Below, in pieces: positions 18,268 to 26,819 of a DNA stretch of 64,000 nt. The position numbers were made by a program, and so were the translations under genes. Location of the stretch: the NCBI RefSeq assembly GCF_963667045.1, contig NZ_OY762934.1, forward strand, positions 186,001 to 250,000, given 5' to 3'. The first letter of the stretch is position 1. Each line of letters opens with the position of its first letter. This DNA comes from an uncultured Cohaesibacter sp. GTDB lineage: Bacteria > Pseudomonadota > Alphaproteobacteria > Rhizobiales > Cohaesibacteraceae. Under the pieces are notes generated by a model. The model ran no database searches. It saw nothing but the letters and a program-made list of their open reading frames with translations, and was not told where the DNA came from.

Positions 18268-19611
18268 TTAGCGCATCTCAAAGAGTTCCTGATGGAAGTT
18301 GCTGGGGCTGAGCCCTTCTGCAACGAGTCCCTTGCGCAGCTGTTCGGCAAAGGGGCTCGGCCCGCAGAACCAGAAGCTGGCTTCCTTCCAGTCCGGCACC
18401 ATCGCGGTGAGTTTGGCCACATCGAGACGGCCGTCTCGCTCGCTGATGATGATATGCAGATTGACACCAGCGGCGTCCGCATCGGCCTGCATGCGGGCGA
18501 GTCCCTCTTCGGAAACGTCTCTTGTGGTGTGAAACAGGTCGATTACCTTGTTGGATGGAGAGCGGGCCAGATCACGCATCTTGGCAACGAATGGCGTGAT
18601 GCCAATGCCTGCCCCGATCCAGACCTGTCGCGGCTTCTTGCACTCGAAGTTGAAGCGGCCATAGGGGCCATCGATCTTGACCGGAGTGCCGGGCGCAAAT
18701 CTCTCCCTGATCCTGGCTGTATAGTCGCCCAGTTCCTTGGCGATGATTCCTATGCGACCGGATTCAGGTGACCAATGGGTCGCTAGCGTGAACGGGTGCG
18801 GTCCTTCCTTGCGATCGGTTTCGACAAAAACGAACTGCCCCGGCTTGTGGCCGCGCCATGGCTCCAGCATGTCGAGATCGATTTCAAGCGCCTTGAGTTC
18901 CGGGAAGTAGTGGGTTGAAGCGACAACGGCCTTGGAAGACGGGAAGCCCTTGAAGTGAATGACGAGCAGATAGATGCTTGCAAGGCTCCCGATGACGCTC
19001 AGGGCTACCGTTGACCAGCCAAATGGCGTCGGCCAGTATTCCGGGCGCATCAGGATGACGCTGTGAAACGCCAGAATGACAAAGGCGATTGCCATCACAA
19101 AGTGGACCTTTCTGAAAATCCGATAGGGAATGCGCTTGACGAGTGCCAATGCCAACAGGGCGAACATCAGAAAGAGGATTGGTTGGGCGATGCCGCGAGC
19201 CGGGCCATAAAGGCTAGGGAACAGCGTTTGCGTGGCGATTTGTGCCGGGTCAAAGGTATGAACTGCGGCAATGGTGTTGCCCGCTGCATCTACCGTTGCT
19301 TCAGGATGGTGCCCCTCACCGGTCTTGATCAACCAGTGGGCGAGGATCATCGGCAGAGCACCAATCGCCAGCCACTTGTGCAGGCGATAGATCTTGTCCA
19401 GGCCGCCAAAGACGGGTTCCAGCCAACGAAGCCGAAGGGCGAGGACGATCGCGATCGCCATCATTCCCAGAGACAGGAAGCCGGTCAATTGGGTGAAGGC
19501 CTGAGCCAGGCTCTTTTGATCGGTAAAATCGACTGCGCTCAAGGAGCTGATTCCGAAGATGAGCAACAAGAGTATTACAATCGTGGTCAGGGACAGGATG
19601 ACGCGGCGCAT
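18268..19611 (-). CDS. Ferric-reductase-like transmembrane flavoprotein
   Basis: Membrane-bound NAD(P)H-dependent electron-transfer protein, 447 residues. The N-terminal half holds about six membrane helices of the ferric reductase/NOX b-type haem domain, with histidines in AHWLIKTGEGHH, KVHFVM and AFHSVI as candidate haem ligands. The C-terminal half is a ferredoxin-reductase module: HPFTLA (FAD binding), VKIDGPYG, and the nucleotide-binding GAGIGITPF and FWFCGP. The ATG at 19611 has an AGGA ribosome site; an in-frame GTG at 19659 lacks one. Substrate unknown: ferric chelates, or haem and quinone partners. Confidence 0.82.
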   Translation of the reverse strand: MRRVILSLTTIVILLLLIFGISSLSAVDFTDQKSLAQAFTQLTGFLSLGMMAIAIVLALRLRWLEPVFGGLDKIYRLHKWLAIGALPMILAHWLIKTGEGHHPEATVDAAGNTIAAVHTFDPAQIATQTLFPSLYGPARGIAQPILFLMFALLALALVKRIPYRIFRKVHFVMAIAFVILAFHSVILMRPEYWPTPFGWSTVALSVIGSLASIYLLVIHFKGFPSSKAVVASTHYFPELKALEIDLDMLEPWRGHKPGQFVFVETDRKEGPHPFTLATHWSPESGRIGIIAKELGDYTARIRERFAPGTPVKIDGPYGRFNFECKKPRQVWIGAGIGITPFVAKMRDLARSPSNKVIDLFHTTRDVSEEGLARMQADADAAGVNLHIIISERDGRLDVAKLTAMVPDWKEASFWFCGPSPFAEQLRKGLVAEGLSPSNFHQELFEMR

Positions 19612-19703
19612 TTGGCTATTCCTATTCAATTGACGGCTGGACTGCTGATTGGCAGACACGAATTCTGAAGTAGTTTAGCCAATTCCACCTTACACCAACC
19701 TGA

Positions 19704-19859
19704 AGGCCTGCTGCTTTATGTCCTACCTTTCTGTCGCTGGTCGGTATCGAATTGTATCGAAGTGTGTCCGGCCCTCGTTTCCAGGCGGCTACCCCGATGA
19801 TCTCGCTCGTGGTTTCGGCTCTGGAAGCCAAGCTGCCGATCAGCAAGACCGCTGCTTGA
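19704..19859 (+). pseudogene. Possible C-terminal remnant of a plus-strand gene
   Basis: The plus-strand frame from 19704 to the TGA at 19857 reads like natural protein near its end (MISLVVSALEAKLPISKTAA) and is followed by a strong plus-strand terminator at 19885, yet there is no start region or ribosome site. The neighbours are all on the minus strand. This suggests the tail of a deleted gene. I do not recognise the family; the evidence is compositional only. Confidence 0.25.
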
Positions 19860-19884
19860 GCCTTTGAAAAGGATGTGAAACGGA

Positions 19885-19909
19885 GGGAAGCCCGTGGGCT
19901 TCCCTTTTT
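19885..19909 (+). terminator. Rho-independent terminator (plus orientation) left of the aminotransferase
   Basis: Perfect arms GGGAAGCCC/GGGCTTCCC (19885-19893, 19896-19904) followed by TTTTT on the plus strand. On the minus strand it lies just after the aminotransferase gene but without a U tract. Orientation suggests it once served the plus-strand remnant. Confidence 0.6.
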
Positions 19910-19932
19910 GTCTTCCGGTCTTGTCTTCCGGG

Positions 19933-21297
19933 TTATTTTTCGCCAGCTTCCCTGACTGCCAGCACCTTGTCGAGGGCAATCCTGACAATCGCGAACATCT
20001 CTTCGATCTGTTCGGCGGTGATGATCATTGGCGGGCAGAAGCAGATGGCTTCGGCAATGCTGCGGATGATCACACCTTCTTCCTGCAACTGGGTTGCCAC
20101 GGCCAAAGCGGCTGCCCCTGCGGGCTGATCGTCCCATGGCTTGAGCTCCAGCGCACCGAGCAGTCCGACGCCGCGGGAGGATTGGGCCAGCGGGTGTTCG
20201 GCAAGTTTGGCGAGCCCGGCAAGGAAGGGCGCTTCCAGTCGGGCAACGTTACCCACCAGATCCCGTTCAAGAATGATCTTCAGATTTTCCAGCCCGACAG
20301 CCGTGGCGACCGGATGGCCGGAAGCCGTGAACCCATGAGCGAAGACGCCGATCCGGTCGGATTCGTCAGCGATCGGCTGGTAGAAGGCATCATTCATCAG
20401 AATGGCGGAAAGCGGCATGTAGGATGAGGAAATCTGCTTGGAGGTGACCATGACATCCGGGGTGATGTTGTAGGTTTCGCAGGCAAACATCTTGCCGGTG
20501 CGCCCGAACCCACAGATCACTTCGTCGGCCACCAGCAGGATATCGTATTTCTTCAGAATGGCCTGAACGCCTTCCCAATAGCCTTTGGGCGGCACCAGAA
20601 CGCCCCCTGCCCCGATGACCGGCTCTCCCCAGAAGGCGGCGATGGTTTCCGGGCCCTGCTCCAGAATGAGGTCTTCGAGATCCTTGAGCATGCGGGCGGT
20701 GAAGGCTTCTTCCGTTTCTCCCTCTTCTGCAAAGTGGGTGTAGGACGGACAGGAAGTGTGGACCATTCGGTCCAGTGGCAAGTCAAAGCTCTTGTGGTTG
20801 GCAGGCAATCCGGTGATCGACGCCGAGGCAATGGTTACGCCGTGATAGCCCTTGATGCGGCCGATGATCTTTTTCTTCTCCGGCTTGCCAAGGGAGTTGG
20901 AGCGATACCAGACCATCTTGACGACCAGATCGTTGGCTTCCGAGCCGGACGAGGTGAAATGCACCTTGGACATCGGCACGGGCGCGAGCTTGATCAGCAG
21001 TTCCGCCAGATCGACCGAAGGGCCGTTTACCTTGTAATTGAAGGAATGATAGTAGGGCAGCTTTTCCATCTGTGCCTTGGCAACTTCCGCGAGCCGCTTT
21101 TCGCCGAAGCCGAGGGCGACCGACCACAAACCGGCCAGACCCTCGATGTAGCGCTTGCCGGTGTTGTCATAGACATAGATGCCATCACCGCGTTCGATGA
21201 CCAGCCCGCCGGTCTTTTCGTATTTGCGCAGGTTGACGACCGGATGCATGTGATAGGCAATGTCTCTTGCCTCAATGGAGTTGGCTGAGTCCGTCAT
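19933..21297 (-). CDS. Class III (omega) aminotransferase, PLP-dependent
   Basis: Fold-type I aminotransferase, 454 residues. The PLP features are seen: SSGSEAND, KGYHGVTIAS (substrate loop), ADEVICGFGRTG, and the Schiff-base lysine in VTSKQISSSYMPLSA. The GLWSVALGFG N-terminal pattern is that of the omega-amino acid:pyruvate / putrescine-pyruvate group. It is transcribed in the same direction as pxpA, 103 bases downstream of it. The natural amine donor is not deducible; an omega-amino acid or diamine is likely. Confidence 0.88.
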   Translation of the reverse strand: MTDSANSIEARDIAYHMHPVVNLRKYEKTGGLVIERGDGIYVYDNTGKRYIEGLAGLWSVALGFGEKRLAEVAKAQMEKLPYYHSFNYKVNGPSVDLAELLIKLAPVPMSKVHFTSSGSEANDLVVKMVWYRSNSLGKPEKKKIIGRIKGYHGVTIASASITGLPANHKSFDLPLDRMVHTSCPSYTHFAEEGETEEAFTARMLKDLEDLILEQGPETIAAFWGEPVIGAGGVLVPPKGYWEGVQAILKKYDILLVADEVICGFGRTGKMFACETYNITPDVMVTSKQISSSYMPLSAILMNDAFYQPIADESDRIGVFAHGFTASGHPVATAVGLENLKIILERDLVGNVARLEAPFLAGLAKLAEHPLAQSSRGVGLLGALELKPWDDQPAGAAALAVATQLQEEGVIIRSIAEAICFCPPMIITAEQIEEMFAIVRIALDKVLAVREAGEK

Positions 21298-21400
21298 TAT
21301 GAAATGCTCCTGAATGTATGCTGATAAGTATGAATGAAACTGTCCTGCCGGGTGTGCCGACAGTCAAGGGCCGAGCTCAACGACCGTTCTCGGGGGCCGA

Positions 21401-22174
21401 TCAAGCAGGAAAGGCAAAGGGGCGGACTTCGATCCCATCGTCAAGGAAGGCCGTACGCAGTTGGCCAGCCGTGGCCACAGCGCCGGGCGTGTCGCCATGG
21501 ACGCAAATGGAGGCGGCCTCTACCGGCAGTCTTGTCCCCGCAGTGGTTGGGATAAAGCCATCGCGCACCATGGTAAGGGCCTGTTCCACGGATTGGGCGT
21601 GATCCTTGATGACGGCGCCGGGTTCCTTGCGCGGGGTCAACATGCCCTCTGCCGTATAGGTGCGGTCGGCATAGACCTCACACACCACGGCCATCCCGGC
21701 CTTCTCCGCCGCTTTCATGATCTCGGAATATGGCAGGGCAACGATCACCAGATCAGGATTGACGGCTTTGGTTGCCCGAATGCAGATGGCTGCCAGCTCA
21801 GGATCTTCGGCTGCCATGTTGCCGAGCGCGCCATGGGTCTTCATGTGGGTGATCGGCCAGCCCAGAGCGCGGGCCATGCCGTCGATGGCGGCAATCTGGT
21901 AGACGATCTGGGCTTCCAGATCTTCAGGGCTGTCACCAAGGATGCGGCGACGGCCAAAACCATAGAGATCCATGAAGGACGGATGGGCTCCGATGGAGAC
22001 CTGGCGCTCTTTTGCCGCCAGAATGGTTTCACGCATCACGACAGGGTCGCCAGCATGAAATCCGCATGCGATGTTGGCGGTGGTGACAATGTCGAGCATG
22101 GCGGCCTCGTCTCCGATGCGGTAGGCACCAAAGCCCTCCCCCATGTCACAGTTCAAATCGACGGACTTGCCCAT
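21401..22174 (-). CDS. pxpA: 5-oxoprolinase subunit A homologue (LamB/YcsF family)
   Basis: 257 residues from the ATG at 22174 (AAGGGA ribosome site 7 bases upstream). The family hallmarks are clear: VDLNCDMGEGFG at the N terminus, ANIACGFHAGDP, GAHPSFMDLYGFGRR, KTHGALGN, EVYADRTY and CVHGDTPGA near the end. PxpA works with PxpB and PxpC to hydrolyse 5-oxoproline (pyroglutamate) with ATP. No pxpB or pxpC is in this window, so either they are elsewhere or this protein acts with another partner. A GntR-type operator lies about 127 bases upstream. Confidence 0.88.
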   Translation of the reverse strand: MGKSVDLNCDMGEGFGAYRIGDEAAMLDIVTTANIACGFHAGDPVVMRETILAAKERQVSIGAHPSFMDLYGFGRRRILGDSPEDLEAQIVYQIAAIDGMARALGWPITHMKTHGALGNMAAEDPELAAICIRATKAVNPDLVIVALPYSEIMKAAEKAGMAVVCEVYADRTYTAEGMLTPRKEPGAVIKDHAQSVEQALTMVRDGFIPTTAGTRLPVEAASICVHGDTPGAVATAGQLRTAFLDDGIEVRPFAFPA

Positions 22175-22527
22175 CTTGAGTTCCCTTCTGATCGTCTGGT
22201 GATGCGTGCCGTGCCGTTGTCCCATCCATGTGTGGTGGATCTTTGATGCATGAATGTGACCGGCTGGTTCTTGCTGTTTATCTGATATTACGAATATATT
22301 TGGTATACCGGATTGGCAAGGCAAGCCGACTGGTCCCGGTCGGATTTTCCAACGCCTTGCTCCATCCGTTTCATATAGCAGTGGAATTGGTCTGCCCACG
22401 CGTTGGCTCGGCCATGCGGCCCCCTGTCGTCAGCGCGTGGGCGATCCATTTGCATGCTGGGGTCGGTGGCTTTGAAGGCCATGTCTTCCAGAATGGTGAC
22501 TGCCTGATGCTCAGGCTGTCTGTCTGT
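22175..22527. other. Intergenic region upstream of pxpA
   Basis: No coding sequence. An AT-rich core (about 22271-22300) precedes the TGGTATACCG operator; the pxpA promoter is expected here. I see no terminator for the carbamoylase gene that ends at 22528. Confidence 0.5.
22301..22310. promoter_or_regulatory. Putative GntR (FCD) operator upstream of pxpA
   Basis: TGGTATACCG, one base from the perfect palindrome found upstream of the M24 operon at 24666. The GGTATACC core is typical of FCD-subfamily GntR sites. It lies in the pxpA promoter region. Confidence 0.55.
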
Positions 22528-23844
22528 TCAAAGTGCGGAGATGGGATCGGAAAGGCAAAAGGCCGACAGCAACTCGGCCGCTTTGGTGAAATCGCTCATT
22601 TCCATATGTTCTTCGGGATTGTGGCTGCCGTTGTCATTGCGGATGAAGATCATTCCTGCAGGCACCCCTGCCCCGGCGAACACGGCGGCATCATGACCCG
22701 CCCCGCAGGGCATGGTAAGGGTTTCAAGTCCATGTGCCTTTGCGCATTTTTCGAGCCCCTTGACGATCACAGGTGCCATGATCGCCGGCGTGCTGGTTGA
22801 CACCGTGCCCATCTGGAACAGGACATTCTGTTCCTGTTCGATCTTGGTGACGGTTTCGTGCAGGATCGCCTGCATGCGGTTCAGCGTTTCCTGTTCTTCG
22901 CTGCGCACATCGAGGGAAAAGGCCACCTCTCCGGCGATCTTGCTGAACGCTGCTTCGTCCGGGTCGGTACAGAATTGGCTGAAGGTGACGACCAGATCGT
23001 GTCCTTCTTCGGCCAGTTTCGTCCATGCTTCATCCATGCGCACGACCAGCGTGGAAACGGCGCGGACGGCGTCGGCCCGATAGGTGCGCGGTGTGGCGCC
23101 CGAGTGACCATATTCGCCAAGGCAGCGGGCGGAGCGGAACCGGAAGGAGCCGCGGATGCCTGTCACGATGCCAACGGGGATTTCCCTTTCAACCAGCACT
23201 GGCCCCTGTTCGATGTGGGGCTCGATGAACATGCCGACAGTCTCGGGGGACAGATAGCCCTCACCGGCAGCAATCGCAGCAGCATTGCCGCCATTGGCTT
23301 CGATTGCCGAGAAAAGGGAAACCTTGTCGGACGAACGCTTGAGGGCCGTCAGTTCCTTGCCGTCCATGAGGCCGAAAGCCATGCGGCTGCCAATATAGGA
23401 GGCGCCGAACCAGACGCTTTCCTCTGCGCGGATCGCCATGACCGTAATGTCGCGTTCCGGCGTGATGCCCGCCTTGACGAAGCCTGAAAGGACAGCCAAT
23501 CCCATCAGGACACCCGCAGCGCCATCGAAGTTGCCACCACGGGGCACAGAATCAAGATGGGAGCCGATGACCAGACCGGGACCGCTCTTGCGTCCCTTGA
23601 GGGTCATGTAGAGATTGCAGCCTGCGTCGATCGTCGTCTCAAGACCGAGCTTGCGGGCTTCGCGCCGCACCATGTCATGGGCAATCTGTTCGCCGAGCCC
23701 GAAGGATGGACGGGTAAAACCGAAAGCGTTGCTGGTCCGTTGTTCCAGTTCTTCAAAAAGCCTGCACGCAAGAGCGATGTCGGCGGGTGGCTGGTTGTGT
23801 CCATCCTGATCGAGAGCGACAATGCCCTCCATGTGCGGGGTCAT
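22528..23844 (-). CDS. M20-family amidohydrolase (N-carbamoyl-L-amino acid hydrolase / allantoate amidohydrolase type)
   Basis: Zn-dependent C-N hydrolase, 438 residues, of the hydantoinase/carbamoylase group that splits ureido or amide bonds. Metal-site motifs: GSHLDSVPRGGNFDGAAG, RAEESVWFGASYIGSR, FIEPHIEQGP, and GAGHDAA near the C terminus; the dimerisation domain lies between. The ATG overlaps the stop of the upstream GntR gene by 4 bases (ATGA), so the two are co-translated. The substrate could be an N-carbamoyl amino acid, allantoate/ureidoglycolate or an N-acyl compound. Confidence 0.85.
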   Translation of the reverse strand: MTPHMEGIVALDQDGHNQPPADIALACRLFEELEQRTSNAFGFTRPSFGLGEQIAHDMVRREARKLGLETTIDAGCNLYMTLKGRKSGPGLVIGSHLDSVPRGGNFDGAAGVLMGLAVLSGFVKAGITPERDITVMAIRAEESVWFGASYIGSRMAFGLMDGKELTALKRSSDKVSLFSAIEANGGNAAAIAAGEGYLSPETVGMFIEPHIEQGPVLVEREIPVGIVTGIRGSFRFRSARCLGEYGHSGATPRTYRADAVRAVSTLVVRMDEAWTKLAEEGHDLVVTFSQFCTDPDEAAFSKIAGEVAFSLDVRSEEQETLNRMQAILHETVTKIEQEQNVLFQMGTVSTSTPAIMAPVIVKGLEKCAKAHGLETLTMPCGAGHDAAVFAGAGVPAGMIFIRNDNGSHNPEEHMEMSDFTKAAELLSAFCLSDPISAL

Positions 23845-24500
23845 TGCGGCGTAAGTCTCCGTATAATACTGGCGCGAACGCGGTTCAGATGCTCTCGCAT
23901 CGCTTCCGCCGCCTCGTCGCCCTGGCCTTGTTCAAGCTGGTCGATGAGGGTCAGATGTTCCCGACAGGTGGATGTCAGGCGTTCGGGCATGCTGCGCAGG
24001 TCAAAAATCTGGGTTTGACGTCTGAGAGAGTGAATGATCTGGGCGAGATGGGCATTGCCCGCCATGTTGGCGATAGCGCCATGCAATCCGTCGTCGACAG
24101 CGCGGACTGTTTCGCGATCCGGTCGGGCGGCCCCCTTGTCGGCATCTTCCAGCAACCCTTCAAGGCGCTGACGCAGATCGGCAAGGGTTTCGGCAGGAAT
24201 ACGACCGGCAGCGAGCCTTGCAGCTTCCGGTTCGAGCATCAGGCGAATCTGAAGCACTTCCATATAGTCTTCGATTCGCATTTGCTTGACCTGAAGCCCG
24301 CGACTGCCATGACGCTTCAGGAGGCCTTCGCTCTCCAGCATCAGGAGCGCATCCCTGATGGGGGTGCGGGACATGTCCAGCGTCTCCGCCAGTCGACGCT
24401 CGGTGAGCATTTCACCCGGCTCCGCCTTGCCCGTCAGGATAAGCTCCAGAATTTGTTCATAAGCCTGTTGGGCCAGTCGCTTACTGGTCTCGATCAGCAT
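23841..24500 (-). CDS. GntR-family transcriptional regulator, FCD subfamily
   Basis: 219-residue repressor-type regulator. Winged HTH in the first 75 residues (GEMLTERRLAETLDMSRTPIRDALLMLESEGLL), then an FCD all-helical effector domain whose metal-site residues include the Asp in DDGLHGAI and the His of EHLTLID. The ATG at 24500 gives a normal FCD length; the open frame continues upstream but without HTH homology. Divergent from the M24 operon, with TGGTATACCA in between, so it probably controls that operon, itself with the carbamoylase, and pxpA. Confidence 0.9.
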   Translation of the reverse strand: MLIETSKRLAQQAYEQILELILTGKAEPGEMLTERRLAETLDMSRTPIRDALLMLESEGLLKRHGSRGLQVKQMRIEDYMEVLQIRLMLEPEAARLAAGRIPAETLADLRQRLEGLLEDADKGAARPDRETVRAVDDGLHGAIANMAGNAHLAQIIHSLRRQTQIFDLRSMPERLTSTCREHLTLIDQLEQGQGDEAAEAMREHLNRVRASIIRRLTPQ

Positions 24501-24609
24501 GCTTTTCTCGCTCTTCTCGTTCCGCAGTCGCCTCCAGCTGCCGCCTTTCGGCAGGGATGAGCCTGTACTGCTCTTCTTATACGCATCCAGTTGCCACAAT
24601 TCAAACAGC

Positions 24610-24632
24610 AGAAAATGCGTAATGCATTTTCT
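24610..24632. promoter_or_regulatory. 9-bp inverted repeat in the GntR/M24 divergent promoter
   Basis: Arms AGAAAATGC and GCATTTTCT (24610-24618, 24624-24632) separated by 5 bases, perfectly symmetric. It sits about 110 bases upstream of each divergent gene. It differs in sequence from the GntR-type palindrome at 24666, so it may bind a second regulator. Confidence 0.45.
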
Positions 24633-24665
24633 TGGAAGACAATGTGAATTCCTATGGTCGACCTT

Positions 24666-24675
24666 TGGTATACCA
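24666..24675. promoter_or_regulatory. Putative GntR (FCD) operator in front of the M24 operon
   Basis: TGGTATACCA is a perfect 10-bp palindrome, about 50 bases before the GTG start at 24725. The same core recurs upstream of pxpA (22301). Position and symmetry fit autoregulation by the divergent GntR protein. Confidence 0.6.
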
Positions 24676-24724
24676 TAACTTAAGCTGAATACAACGCGAC
24701 GATCGAAAAAAGGATGAACCATTC

Positions 24725-25903
24725 GTGGAAAGCCTTGCTCAACCAAGCCTCCCCTTTACAAGAGAGGAGCATGCTTCACGTTATAAACGGCTGTGCCAGA
24801 CGGTCGGGGAAGCTGGTTGTGAAGCCATGCTGGTATTTGCTCAGGAGAGCATGTACTGGCTTACTGGCTTTGATACTGGCGGATTTGTCTTCTTTCAGTG
24901 CCTTGTTGTTCCCGCAGATGGCCGCGAGCCGATTCTTCTCACCCGCCGCCCGGATCTGGTGCAGGCCAGACAGACCAGCACGATCACCGACATCCGGATC
25001 TGGTGGGATTCGGAAGAAGCCGATCCGGCCCAGGATCTCAAGGGTATCCTTGCCGAGCTTGGCCTTGAGGGCAAGAAAATTGCCATCGAGCTGAATACAC
25101 ATGGTCTTACTGGCTGGAACCTCTGGCGTGTGCAGACCGCGCTCAATGGCTGGTGCACGCTGGTCAATGACGACCACATGATTCGCCGCCTTCGTGTAAT
25201 CAAGTCTCCCGCAGAAATCGCCTACTCCCGCAAGGCCGCTGAAATTCTCGACAACTCGCTTCTGGCTGTCATCGACGCAGCCAGGCCGGGCGTTCTCGAC
25301 AGTGACCTGAAAGCCGCCTATCTCACCTCGATCCTTGGCCAGGGTGCCGACATGCCGCCCAATGCCCCGATTTTCAATTCGGGCAATCGCGCCGTCTACG
25401 GCCGTGGCGTGTCTGGTCCACGCCGGATCGACAAGCAGGATCAGGTACTGGTGGAATATCCGGTTGCCTATCGTCATTACAACGTCAAGACCGAATGGAC
25501 GATCCTGTTCGGTGACGTCTCCGACGCGCATCGCAAGATGTATGATGTGGGCATGGAGACCCTGTACCGGATGACGGAAATCGCCCGCCCTGGCACCACC
25601 CTTGGCGAGATTTTCGATCTCTATGCCGCTGGTCTGGATGCTGGTGGCTATCGTCGGGCCCGCTATGGCGCGACGGGCTATTCGGTCGGCTGCAATTTTG
25701 CTCCAACCAGCATGGACGTGCCGCCGATGATCTATTCGGGCAATCCGCTCGTCATGCAGCCGGGCATGGTGTTCTTCGTGCATATCATGATCCCCGACAC
25801 GGACACCGGCCTTGTTGCCGGTATCGGCCAGACCTTCGTCATCCGCGAAACCGGGGCGCCAGAGTTTTTTTCCGATCTGCCCATTGAACTATTCCGCTGC
25901 TGA
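24725..25903 (+). CDS. Creatinase-like M24-fold hydrolase (first copy)
   Basis: 392 residues with the pita-bread M24 layout: N-terminal creatinase domain (about 15-150), then the catalytic fold beginning KSPAEIAYSRKAAE. The dinuclear-metal ligands of Xaa-Pro peptidases are replaced: LVD becomes LVE (E244), the second Asp becomes Lys255, the GHGxG His region reads GYSVG, and the EPG Glu region reads VHIM. That pattern is seen in metal-independent creatinase/ectoine-hydrolase relatives, so a small C-N bond is a likelier target than a peptide. GTG start with AGGA upstream. First gene of the operon. Confidence 0.82.
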   Translation: MESLAQPSLPFTREEHASRYKRLCQTVGEAGCEAMLVFAQESMYWLTGFDTGGFVFFQCLVVPADGREPILLTRRPDLVQARQTSTITDIRIWWDSEEADPAQDLKGILAELGLEGKKIAIELNTHGLTGWNLWRVQTALNGWCTLVNDDHMIRRLRVIKSPAEIAYSRKAAEILDNSLLAVIDAARPGVLDSDLKAAYLTSILGQGADMPPNAPIFNSGNRAVYGRGVSGPRRIDKQDQVLVEYPVAYRHYNVKTEWTILFGDVSDAHRKMYDVGMETLYRMTEIARPGTTLGEIFDLYAAGLDAGGYRRARYGATGYSVGCNFAPTSMDVPPMIYSGNPLVMQPGMVFFVHIMIPDTDTGLVAGIGQTFVIRETGAPEFFSDLPIELFRC

Positions 25904-25981
25904 GGCCGGATTTGTCAGGAATTCAGGGCCCTTGTCGGCACAATGACAGGGCCTCCCACAACAACAAGGAATGCCCACACC

Positions 25982-26683
25982 ATGGGTAAACGTCTTCTAT
26001 ATCTGGGCAATGGCCGGTCTTTGCAGTCGGTTGCCAAACTTGACGAACGGTTCGAAACCTGGGGCCTCAACGTCGATCGCTTCTGGGCCTATGACGGCCA
26101 GTTCCCGCTTTCCCTCGATGGCTACGACGGCATCTTCCTGTCTGGCAGCCCGCATGGTGCCTATGAGGACATCGACTTCATTCTGCGTGAGCATGATTTG
26201 ATCCGTGAGGCGGCTGAAAAGAAGATCCCGATGCTGGGCGTCTGCTTTGGCCACCAGATCCTCGCCTCGGCCCTGTGCGGCAAGGATCAGGTCTTCCGGC
26301 GCACCAGCTGCGAGATCGGCTACAAGGATCTACCGGTGACGGAAGCGGCTCGCACCGACAGGATTGCCAAGGATCTGCACGAAACCGTGCACATGTTCGT
26401 CTGGCACAATGACGAGGTGCTTGGCACCCATCCGGACATGACCATTCTGGCCTATTCGGACGATTGCGCCAACCATGTCTGGCGCTACAAGGACGAGGAC
26501 ATCTGGGGCATTCAGGGCCATCCTGAAGTCACCCTGGCGCAGGCCCCGATCTGGTTCGAACAGAACCGCGAGCGGATGGAGCTGGACGGAGCCGACATCG
26601 AAGAGCTGAAAGCATCCGCCCATGAAGCTGACGAGGCAAAGACCATGCTGACCCGTTTCACTGAACTGGTGCTTAACGGCTGA
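25982..26683 (+). CDS. Class I glutamine amidotransferase-like protein
   Basis: 233 residues. The GATase1 nucleophile elbow is GVCFGHQ (Cys88), the oxyanion-side motif FLSGSPHGAYE is present, and the catalytic His/Glu are in GIQGHPEV. No synthase domain is attached. In catabolic operons such stand-alone proteins often hydrolyse gamma-glutamyl amides (PuuD-like) rather than deliver ammonia. The start at 25982 has AAGGAA about 10 bases upstream; an in-frame ATG at 25943 is less well supported. Lies between the two M24 genes. Confidence 0.82.
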   Translation: MGKRLLYLGNGRSLQSVAKLDERFETWGLNVDRFWAYDGQFPLSLDGYDGIFLSGSPHGAYEDIDFILREHDLIREAAEKKIPMLGVCFGHQILASALCGKDQVFRRTSCEIGYKDLPVTEAARTDRIAKDLHETVHMFVWHNDEVLGTHPDMTILAYSDDCANHVWRYKDEDIWGIQGHPEVTLAQAPIWFEQNRERMELDGADIEELKASAHEADEAKTMLTRFTELVLNG

Positions 26684-26819
26684 CCCGTTCGGGCCATCCG
26701 ATCCATCAAGAAGTCAGACTTGCCTCGTCTTGTACGGGGTGAATTCATAGCAAGGATTTGAGAGCCACCCCGGTGGGTCAAGCCCGGTCCATGGTGTATC
26801 GCTCTCAAGGAGTTTTCAA

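Noticed and set aside
24776-25783. 335-residue minus-strand frame opposite the first M24 gene
   Set aside because: No recognisable domain and no start signals; the plus-strand M24 fold is clear.
26788-26800. TGGTGTATCG before the second M24 gene as a third GntR site
   Set aside because: Only partly symmetric and differs at key positions of GGTATACC.
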